A DNA stretch of 11,000 nt, from positions 1 to 11,000 of the forward strand of contig MHDQ01000137.1 in NCBI GenBank assembly GCA_001803565.1, written 5' to 3'. A program made the position numbers and the translations under genes. Source of the DNA: Nitrospinae bacterium RIFCSPLOWO2_12_FULL_45_22 (GTDB lineage Bacteria; 2-12-FULL-45-22). Of this stretch, positions 1 through 5,538 are shown piece by piece. Numbering within the stretch: the first letter of the stretch is position 1; each line of letters opens with the position of its first letter. The notes under the pieces are model-generated. The model saw only the letters and a program-made list of their open reading frames with translations, had not been told where the DNA came from and ran no database searches.

Positions 1-42
1 GGTTCCGGAGACCAACGCTCTATCCACCTGAGCTACTCGCCC
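1..42 (-). tRNA. tRNA-Arg (anticodon CCG), 3' part beyond the window
   Basis: On the minus strand the sequence from position 42 downwards reads as the 5' half of a tRNA. It has a seven-base acceptor strand GGGCGAG, then TA, the D-arm strand GCTC pairing with GAGC, an anticodon stem TTGGT, and the seven-base loop CTCCGGA with CCG at its centre (positions 8-6), followed by the start of the returning stem. CCG decodes the Arg codon CGG. The variable arm, T arm and 3' acceptor strand lie beyond the window edge, so acceptor pairing cannot be checked. Remnants of an integrated element lie on the 5' side of this gene. Confidence 0.88.
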
Positions 43-64
43 AACCCTTTATTTTCTTGGGTGT

Positions 65-205
65 TCAGCCCTTTGTCCTTTTTTTTGGCCAAAAGGTTGA
101 CAAAAATTTGCGTAAAAAATTCTTCCATAAATTACTTATGGTCTTCTCTGGGTAAGGAATTATATCACTCAATTCTTTTATGCTCAAGTATTCTTTCTCG
201 ATCAC
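65..205 (-). pseudogene. Excisionase/AlpA-like helix-turn-helix fragment
   Basis: A 46-codon frame with a possible GTG start at 205-203 encodes YLSIKELSDIIPYPEKTI near its N-terminus. This resembles the start of the short helix-turn-helix proteins (AlpA/excisionase type) that help tyrosine recombinases excise integrated elements. In that family the helix pair is followed by a basic wing and an aromatic-rich C-terminal part. Here the frame instead runs into a Phe- and Lys-rich tail and stops, so it looks truncated. No Shine-Dalgarno sequence is visible. It lies between the tRNA-Arg gene and DUF507, near a recombinase fragment, which supports a decayed integrated element. The family assignment is by motif resemblance only. 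Confidence 0.45.
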
Positions 206-223
206 TTTGTTCGTAGTTGTTAT

Positions 224-418
224 TTAATGCCTATTCGGGGCTAATTTAATATCTGAAGCTCGTAATTTTCCCAGCCGCTGGATGAATTTTCTAAAAATCT
301 TCCCTGCATTAACTACTTCACTCCATTGGCAAGATAGGATATGGTACCGCCTCTTCCCATCCATAAAGCTGTTATATACTTTTCTCTCATGAGCAATTTT
401 AATACCTTTGTCGCCTGT
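224..418 (-). other. Unassigned basic reading frame, possibly a gene remnant
   Basis: Between the stops at 419-421 and 224-226 an open frame of about 64 codons overlaps the 3' end of the DUF507 gene. Its only ATG (364-362) gives 46 residues, rich in Arg and Lys, beginning MDGKRRYHILSCQWSE. It is in the same frame as the helix-turn-helix fragment downstream, from which it is separated by the single TAA at 224-226. There is no visible ribosome binding site. I do not recognise a family. The composition looks protein-like rather than random, so it may be another decayed piece of the element beside the tRNA, but chance cannot be excluded. Confidence 0.2.
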
Positions 419-677
419 TCATTTCTTCTTCATAGAGTTTCTGGTACATAATATCCCATTCCCGAGAACCTTCCTCAATCCTTCTGGTATAAGAAGCCAG
501 GGTCTTCCTCACCGCAGCATCTACTTCATCATCTATCTTTAACTCATCAGTTATTATCTTGACAATCCTTAGCCGGACATCATTATCCCCTTTCAAGAGA
601 GTTATAGCCGGACAGCCTTTCAGGTCTTTAACAATTATTTGCGAGATATAATTAACCTTTTCTCTACTTAACCGCAT
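399..677 (-). CDS. DUF507 family protein
   Basis: This encodes 92 residues, close to the length of single-domain DUF507 proteins as I know them. The family has no established function. The recognisable parts are the N-terminal MRLSREKVNYISQII helix and the C-terminal stretch EEGSREWDIMYQKLYEEE (residues about 69-86), which is the most conserved signature of the family. There is no signal peptide or membrane segment. The protein is charged and probably helical and cytoplasmic. The ATG at 677-675 is the only sensible start because it begins the family signature, but no Shine-Dalgarno sequence precedes it. The 137-base gap to the upstream oxidoreductase gene is filled by a recombinase fragment, so the native promoter and leader may have been lost. 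Transcription may come from readthrough of the por operon. An unassigned frame overlaps its 3' end. Confidence 0.88.
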   Translation of the reverse strand: MRLSREKVNYISQIIVKDLKGCPAITLLKGDNDVRLRIVKIITDELKIDDEVDAAVRKTLASYTRRIEEGSREWDIMYQKLYEEEMNRRQRY

Positions 678-816
678 AGTTGTTTGGCATCTTATCCGTA
701 GTATTGCGGATATTTTTTACTATATTCTCTACCTTTAACTTTACTATTTCACTTACCCGGAGTCCAGCCGAATAAACCAGCATCATGATGGCCTTGTGTT
801 TTAGATTAATGTTTTT
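664..816 (-). pseudogene. Tyrosine recombinase (phage integrase family) fragment
   Basis: Translating the minus strand from about 816 to the TAG at 666-664 gives a stretch containing NLKHKAIMML and then YSAGLRVSEIVKLKVENI. This is the first conserved block of the tyrosine recombinase catalytic domain, with the catalytic Arg in GLRVSE. Family knowledge: a complete enzyme also needs the HxxR block and the nucleophilic Tyr about 100-150 residues later. None of these are present. After the homologous part the frame drifts into unrelated residues and stops. Its upstream edge runs into the 3' end of the alpha-beta oxidoreductase gene (stop at 815-817), and its downstream end overlaps the DUF507 start by 14 bases. 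It is therefore an internal gene fragment of about 35 recognisable residues, not a functional enzyme. Confidence 0.75.
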
Positions 817-2932
817 ATGTAATGGGAGAGCTTGCCCCTTCTTTCTTGGGTAAAAGGGAATTTATTAGTTGGTCAGCATATTGCTGTAGAGTTTGGATCT
901 GTCCGGTGCTCAGGTGCCGGAAACGGCCCTGGAGCTTAGTATATTCCGTGACGGGCTTAGGTGACTTGACCTTTTTTGTCAGGCTAAGCACCCCTTCCTC
1001 AATCTGGTACAGGGGCCAGAGGTTTGTTTCTACTGCCAATCGGGCTATTTCAATCCCTAGATGGGCCGGGAAGCGCCAGCCCGTTGAGCAGGGTGTATGG
1101 GCATGGATATATGCCAGCCCTTTCCGCTCTCTTACTACCTGGGCGGCCTTTTTTAACTTCCGCCTATAATCCTCCAGAAAGGCTACTGAAGCCGTTGCCA
1201 CATAAGGGATATCATGGGCCGCCATGATCCGGGGCATATTTTTAGACAATAAAGGATTACCTTCACCCAGGCAGGCAACGGGTGTAGTAGTAGTTCGGGC
1301 GCCAAATGGTGTGGTGCCACTCTTCTGAATGCCAGTATTCATATAGGCCTCATTATCATAGCAGATATAAATAATCGGTTCCTTACGATCAGCCGCCCCA
1401 GACAGCGACTGGATGCCAATATCGGCAGTACCGCCATCACCGGCCATCCCTAAGACCAGATTATTTGTTTTACTCCGCATATCCAGCCCGGCCCTCACCC
1501 CCGTTGCTGCGGCAGCGGTAGAGGCAAAAGTGGTCATATAAAAAGGTATTTTTACTGGTGAATGGCCCGGCCACCCCACAGTATTAACTACTGATATGCA
1601 GCAAGGGGGCATAATCAGGCAGGTATCTTTACCCAGGGTATCAATAGTAGTGCGGAAGAGCAGGGTAGCAGTACAGCCGGCACAACTGGGTGTGCCTGGG
1701 TAAACCAGCCTCTGGGCATTATCCCGTGGAATAACTCCGGTAGTAATTGGTAAAGGAGGCAGGGCCCATTCTACTTCCTTTTCTATCCATCCTTTCCGAC
1801 CAGCTTCAAGGGCATTTAAGAGGAAGGAATGGATCATCTCTTCGGTAATATCTAATCCGCCTAAGCCGGCTATCAGGCTCAGGATAATGGGGGTCTGTCT
1901 CTGTCCATAGAGGGCTGATTTAATGTCCAGGCAGATAATCCCACAACCCCCTCCACCACCATGACTCACATTGCGGTCAATGACCGCTAATGTCTTGACC
2001 CGCCTGGCCAAAGCCCTGATCTCTTCGGTAGGAAAAGGACGTAATACCCGCAGTTTTAACAATCCCACGGGTAATCCTTTCTCCCGCATCCTATCCACTA
2101 CTTCCCGGGCAGTACCGGTCATAGAACCTACGGTTACTATTACGGCCTCTGCCCCTTCGCACCGGTACTCTTCTGCCAGCCCATATCTTCGGCCAAAGCG
2201 ACTAAAGAATTCCTCCTCTACCTCTCTGATAACCTCCGGTACTTCTTGCATAACCTGGTCAATCTGATAATCGTAATGGATAGTAGCTAATGGCTCACAG
2301 AACAACGCCATAGGATCATCAGGGTCTAATAGGGCATGGGTTGGCTGGTATAGAGGTAGGAAGGCATCTACTTCTTCCTGGTCAGGGATATAGACAATTT
2401 CCGAAGAGAAGGATAGATAAAACCCGTCTATGCTAACCATAGCAGGTAATAATACCCGCGGGTCTTCGGCAATCCGATACGCCATCAAGATAGTATCCAG
2501 GGCCTCCTGGTTGCTCTCGACATAGAACTGCAGAAAGCCAAAATCCCTGGCCGACATCACGTCGGAATAATCTGGGCCACCACCACCCATGGGTGCCCCT
2601 AAGGTACGGTTAGCTACGCCAATTACTACGGGCAAGCGCATGCCATGGAGGAAGGTCAGCCCCTCAAACATATAACCCAATCCCATAGAGCTGGTAGCGG
2701 TAAAACTGCGGGCACCAGCCAGCTCTGCACCAGTACAGATAGCCAACGAGCTGTGTTCTGATTCTACATTGATGAATTTAGCCTCTAACTGACCACTGGC
2801 GACAAAATTAGCTATCTCATCAACAATAGAGGTTTGAGGTGTAATAGGGTAGGGGGCTATTACCTGCACCCGCGCTAATCGAACCCCATGGGCAAGGGCG
2901 CTATTACCTGTTATTATCTCTGTAGTAGCCAT
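815..2932 (-). CDS. porAB: 2-oxoacid:ferredoxin oxidoreductase, fused alpha and beta subunits
   Basis: This 705-residue protein joins the alpha and beta subunits of a pyruvate-type 2-oxoacid:ferredoxin oxidoreductase, which converts 2-oxoacid, CoA and ferredoxin to acyl-CoA, CO2 and reduced ferredoxin in the cytoplasm. Residues 1 to about 392 are alpha: a PYPITPQT motif near 28-34, the VESEHSSL block at 56-63, and a C-terminal transketolase-like domain around 260-380. Residues from about 393 are beta: CAGC at 417-420, PPCC at 442-445 and Cys615 supply candidate ligands of the [4Fe-4S] cluster. AGDGGTADIG (497-506) and DNEAYMNTG (526-534) form the thiamine diphosphate-Mg site. In most four-subunit enzymes alpha and beta are separate chains. 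The ATG follows the porD stop by seven bases, and AGGA overlaps that stop, suggesting translational coupling. Pyruvate is the likely substrate, but a branched-chain oxoacid cannot be excluded. Confidence 0.9.
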   Translation of the reverse strand: MATTEIITGNSALAHGVRLARVQVIAPYPITPQTSIVDEIANFVASGQLEAKFINVESEHSSLAICTGAELAGARSFTATSSMGLGYMFEGLTFLHGMRLPVVIGVANRTLGAPMGGGGPDYSDVMSARDFGFLQFYVESNQEALDTILMAYRIAEDPRVLLPAMVSIDGFYLSFSSEIVYIPDQEEVDAFLPLYQPTHALLDPDDPMALFCEPLATIHYDYQIDQVMQEVPEVIREVEEEFFSRFGRRYGLAEEYRCEGAEAVIVTVGSMTGTAREVVDRMREKGLPVGLLKLRVLRPFPTEEIRALARRVKTLAVIDRNVSHGGGGGCGIICLDIKSALYGQRQTPIILSLIAGLGGLDITEEMIHSFLLNALEAGRKGWIEKEVEWALPPLPITTGVIPRDNAQRLVYPGTPSCAGCTATLLFRTTIDTLGKDTCLIMPPCCISVVNTVGWPGHSPVKIPFYMTTFASTAAAATGVRAGLDMRSKTNNLVLGMAGDGGTADIGIQSLSGAADRKEPIIYICYDNEAYMNTGIQKSGTTPFGARTTTTPVACLGEGNPLLSKNMPRIMAAHDIPYVATASVAFLEDYRRKLKKAAQVVRERKGLAYIHAHTPCSTGWRFPAHLGIEIARLAVETNLWPLYQIEEGVLSLTKKVKSPKPVTEYTKLQGRFRHLSTGQIQTLQQYADQLINSLLPKKEGASSPIT

Positions 2933-2939
2933 ATAATCC

Positions 2940-3182
2940 TCATTCCATAATCATGTTAATAGCTTTTTTGGGACATTCGCACGCACAGATACCGCAGCCT
3001 TTACAGAAGAGATAATCAATGACTGGCTTTTCTTCTTTCAGGATTATCCCTTCCGGACAATACTCTATACAGCGGCCACAGTCACTACATATTTCTAAGT
3101 CTATAATAGGCCGTTCGGTACGCCAACTTCCTGTCTCGCGGGTAGCAAACTCCCGGGTCATGCTAGTAAATGGCAATATCAT
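2940..3182 (-). CDS. porD: 2-oxoacid:ferredoxin oxidoreductase delta subunit (2x[4Fe-4S] ferredoxin)
   Basis: This small ferredoxin-like subunit carries electrons from the cluster of the beta part to external ferredoxin. Two CxxCxxCxxxCP motifs, CSDCGRCIEYCP and CKGCGICACECP, indicate two [4Fe-4S] clusters. The preceding GSWRTERPIID is the usual PorD lead-in. I chose the ATG at 3182-3180 (80 residues), which has a run of seven G three bases upstream that may act as a ribosome binding site. A GTG at 3197-3195 would add five residues but has no visible Shine-Dalgarno sequence. The gene is seven bases upstream of the alpha-beta fusion gene and is separated from the gamma gene by an inverted-repeat element, so it lies within the operon. 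The order gamma-delta-alpha-beta is that of archaeal and Thermotoga enzymes. Confidence 0.9.
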   Translation of the reverse strand: MILPFTSMTREFATRETGSWRTERPIIDLEICSDCGRCIEYCPEGIILKEEKPVIDYLFCKGCGICACECPKKAINMIME

Positions 3183-3242
3183 CTTCCCCCCCGTCACTGG
3201 ACTTTGTCACATTTACCTGGAGCAACCCAGCTTAACAAATTC

Positions 3243-3414
3243 TAAATCCTAAGCACTAAACCCTAAATAATATCAAAATCCTAATTCCAAATCTCAGTGT
3301 TTACCGTGTCGGTGTCCGTGTTCCGTGACCGTGAATTTTACGGACACGACAAATTGTTTTGAATTTTGGTCATTTGAATTTGTTTAGGATTTAGGATTTC
3401 GAGCTTAGGATTTA
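3243..3414. repeat. Palindromic intergenic element between porG and porD
   Basis: A 172-bp element is bounded by a perfect 12-bp inverted repeat, TAAATCCTAAGC at 3243-3254 and GCTTAGGATTTA at 3403-3414. The outer parts are low-complexity AT-rich repeats of CCTAAAT/ATTTAGG type. Inside lies a second imperfect inverted repeat, at 3308-3319 (GTCGGTGTCCGT) and 3340-3350 (ACGGACACGAC), flanked by GTGTCCGTG-like units. It encodes no protein and ends one base before the porG stop codon. Repeats of this look are dispersed in many environmental bacterial genomes. Transcribed, it could fold into a long structure between two subunit genes of one operon. Confidence 0.75.
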
Positions 3415-3415
3415 T

Positions 3416-3994
3416 CTAATGTGACAATGTTATGTTAACTTCTAACCGTTTTATTCGGGCCTTATCGTAAGCAGCCGAGGCCGCTCTAAAATTTAATTCT
3501 GCTTGTTTATCATCAGGGAAGTTCTTGTGAATAGCCTCTTTTATAGCTGTAAGAGTAATTATGGGATAAGCCCGGGCAAAGGCCCCTACCATAGTAGTAT
3601 TGGTAATAGGCGCCCCCAGGATCTCTTTGGCAATATTATTAGCATCTACTACAGCTATTTGGCCTACCTGCTCCATACCAGGCAACTCTTCAGGGAACAG
3701 AGGAGAATTGAATATAGCCGTACCACCTGGTTTCAACCCGTTCAGCACGTTAATGACGTGTGGAAGACGGGCATCCAGAACCATTATGCAATCGGGCTGA
3801 TAGATCTGGGATTTGAGCCGGATGGGCTGCTGATCAATCCTGACGAAAGCTGCTACGGGCGCACCACGGCGCTCGGGGCCATAAAAGGGGTTAGCCCGCA
3901 CCTGATACCCTTCCAGATAAGCCGCTAAGGCCAAGATATTAGCGGCTGTCACTGCCCCCTGGCCACCGCGGCCATGTAATCTAACACTAAGCAT
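3416..3994 (-). CDS. porG: 2-oxoacid:ferredoxin oxidoreductase gamma subunit
   Basis: This 192-residue protein is the gamma subunit/domain of the 2-oxoacid:ferredoxin oxidoreductase and contributes to the CoA side of the complex. The N-terminal GRGGQGAVTAA (residues 8-18) is the Gly-rich signature of the family, and NPFYGPERRGAPV (about 35-47) is a second conserved block. The length is typical, and there is no signal peptide or membrane segment. The ATG at 3994-3992 has a strong GGAGGAG ribosome binding site just upstream, in the 18-base gap after asnS, so it is almost certainly co-transcribed with asnS. The stop codon lies one base from a palindromic element that separates it from porD. With porD and the alpha-beta fusion it makes a complete enzyme. 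Confidence 0.92.
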   Translation of the reverse strand: MLSVRLHGRGGQGAVTAANILALAAYLEGYQVRANPFYGPERRGAPVAAFVRIDQQPIRLKSQIYQPDCIMVLDARLPHVINVLNGLKPGGTAIFNSPLFPEELPGMEQVGQIAVVDANNIAKEILGAPITNTTMVGAFARAYPIITLTAIKEAIHKNFPDDKQAELNFRAASAAYDKARIKRLEVNITLSH

Positions 3995-4012
3995 TTCTCC
4001 TCCATTTTTGTC

Positions 4013-5308
4013 CTACGGATAAATACGCTCCATCATCCGGGGGAAAGGTATAGTCTCCCGCACATGCTTGAGCCCACAAATCCATCCGACAGTCCGCTCT
4101 ATACCGAGGCCAAAACCAGCATGGGGTACTGACCCGTATCTCCTTAAGTCTATATACCACTCGAAGGCCTCTTTAGGTAGGTTCTGCTGCTCGATCTTCT
4201 CTAATAATCGCTCTAAATGGTCTTCTCTTTGCGAGCCACCAATAATTTCCCCATAGCCTTCCGGGGCCAATATATCCATATTAAGTACCCGGCCTTCTGC
4301 CTCAGGATCACCCTTCATATAGAAGGCCTTGCACTGCCGGGGATAGCGATGGATGATAATAGGTTGGTCATAAATAGTGGATAGAATCGTCTCCTCGTCA
4401 CCACCAAAGTCTTCTCCCCATTCTATCTTTGATCCTTGTTGTTGCAAATACTTTATGGCCTCGTCATAGGAGAGCCGGGGGAAAGGTGAATTAATCTTTT
4501 TTAAGGGAGCCAGATCCCTGTCTAGCGCTTCTAACTCCTTGCCCTTTTTGGTCAAGATGCACTCGACCAAGTATTGGAGCATCTCTTCACTAAAGGCCAT
4601 AATATAGTCCAGATCAGCATAGGCTATCTCTGGTTCTAACATCCAAAACTCGGTCAGATGACGTCGGGTCTTGGATTTTTCTGCCCGGAAAGTGGGGCCA
4701 AAGCAATAGACCTTGCCAAAGGCCATTGCCCCTGCCTCGGCATATAGCTGGCCACTCTGTGAGAGATAAGCCTTGCCGCTATCAAAATATTCTGTCTCAA
4801 AAAGGGTCGTAGTACCTTCACAAGCCGCCGGTGTTAGGATCGGGGTATCCAGCAAGATAAACCCGCGCTCATCAAAAAAATCCCTCAGGGCCTTTATGAT
4901 TTCACTGCGGATACTCAAGATGGCATGCTGACGGCTGGAGCGGAGCCACAGGTGCCTGTGCTCCATAAGGAAGGCTGTGCCATGTTCTTTCAGGGCAATA
5001 GGATACTCCTGGGCTATATGGACTGGGATCAGATCAGTAAGGTAAAGCTCATAGCCTCCCGGTGCCCGTTTATCAGCCCGGGCCTTTCCCTGGACGATGA
5101 GGGAAGACTCCTGGGTCAGATCATTATATAGTGCAAAGGTCTCTGGTGATATTTCCTTTTCCTCCATTATACCCTGGATAATACCAGTGCCATCCCGGAT
5201 CAATAAGAAATGGATCCTGCCACTGGACCTCTTATTATAAAGCCATCCCTTAATGATTATCTCTTCATCCAGATGTTGTGCAATATCGCTTATATACACC
5301 CATTTCAT
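4013..5308 (-). CDS. asnS: Asparaginyl-tRNA synthetase
   Basis: This 431-residue class IIb aminoacyl-tRNA synthetase charges tRNA-Asn with asparagine in the cytoplasm. An N-terminal OB-fold anticodon-binding domain (about 1-110) contains [20 protein letters not shown]. The catalytic core has motif 2 at about 207-228 ([19 protein letters not shown]) and motif 3 at about 397-424 ([12 protein letters not shown]). The ending [15 protein letters not shown] fits AsnRS better than AspRS, and the length is normal for bacterial AsnRS. The ATG at 5308-5306 follows a weak GGTGAG ribosome binding site and lies a short distance from a good sigma-70-type promoter. It is the first gene of the probable asnS-porG-porD-porAB operon. 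Confidence 0.95.
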   Translation of the reverse strand: MKWVYISDIAQHLDEEIIIKGWLYNKRSSGRIHFLLIRDGTGIIQGIMEEKEISPETFALYNDLTQESSLIVQGKARADKRAPGGYELYLTDLIPVHIAQEYPIALKEHGTAFLMEHRHLWLRSSRQHAILSIRSEIIKALRDFFDERGFILLDTPILTPAACEGTTTLFETEYFDSGKAYLSQSGQLYAEAGAMAFGKVYCFGPTFRAEKSKTRRHLTEFWMLEPEIAYADLDYIMAFSEEMLQYLVECILTKKGKELEALDRDLAPLKKINSPFPRLSYDEAIKYLQQQGSKIEWGEDFGGDEETILSTIYDQPIIIHRYPRQCKAFYMKGDPEAEGRVLNMDILAPEGYGEIIGGSQREDHLERLLEKIEQQNLPKEAFEWYIDLRRYGSVPHAGFGLGIERTVGWICGLKHVRETIPFPRMMERIYP

Positions 5309-5332
5309 AATCTTCTCACCGCCAGTCTCTCT

Positions 5333-5362
5333 ATTCTATTTCGCTGGGCTATCCTTTGTCAA
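5333..5362 (-). promoter_or_regulatory. Sigma-70-type promoter for the asnS-por operon
   Basis: On the minus strand a perfect -35 TTGACA (5362-5357) is followed after 18 bases by TAGAAT (5338-5333), one mismatch from TATAAT. Transcription would start near 5326 and give a leader of about 18-20 bases before the asnS ATG. The position, just inside the gap between the antiporter gene and asnS, fits the first gene of an operon. No operator is evident apart from the inverted-repeat element upstream. Confidence 0.65.
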
Positions 5363-5372
5363 ATCATAATTT

Positions 5373-5533
5373 GGTAACAGTTCACAGGGGTCAGGGATCA
5401 GTTGTCAGGCAGGCTTTTTCTCAAAGACCTACATGGGCTATTAAACCTTCGCGCGATCTCTAAATATTGATAACCATTCAAAATTTAAAGTCTTTTCCTG
5501 AACCCTGGTAACTGAACCCCGCGAACTGTTATC
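5373..5533. repeat. Inverted-repeat element between kefB-like gene and asnS
   Basis: Two 37-base arms, at 5373-5409 and 5497-5533, are inverted copies matching at about 27 of 37 positions by hand alignment. GTAACAGTTC/GAACTGTTAT is the best part, followed by CAGGG-rich tracts. The 87-base centre shows no open frame or further structure I can support. The element fills nearly the whole intergenic space, ending five bases before the antiporter stop codon and starting just upstream of the asnS promoter. It looks like a small non-autonomous palindromic element. It might also act as a transcription barrier, but there is no T-tract beside a short stem. Confidence 0.6.
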
Positions 5534-5538
5534 TTACT

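Noticed and set aside
1-42. tRNA edge as the attachment site of the lost element
   Set aside because: No second copy of any tRNA segment is visible within the window, and the 3' half, where attachment normally occurs, is outside it; proximity is noted but an att site cannot be called.
693-718. Hairpin TATCCG/CGGATA followed by a T run on the plus strand, resembling a terminator
   Set aside because: The stem is only six pairs with an eight-base loop, and no plus-strand gene ends here; on the minus strand the T run would precede the stem.
822-1227. Open frames on the plus strand opposite the alpha-beta oxidoreductase gene
   Set aside because: They lie antisense to a gene with clear family motifs throughout, have no ribosome binding sites and resemble nothing known; they are shadow frames.
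1300-1330. TGGCAC on the minus strand inside the alpha-beta gene, considered as a second sigma-54 promoter
   Set aside because: There is no TTGC at the required spacing, and the site is internal to a coding region.
3503-3928. A 141-codon plus-strand frame across porG
   Set aside because: It is antisense to the well-supported gamma subunit gene and has no start signal or recognisable motif.
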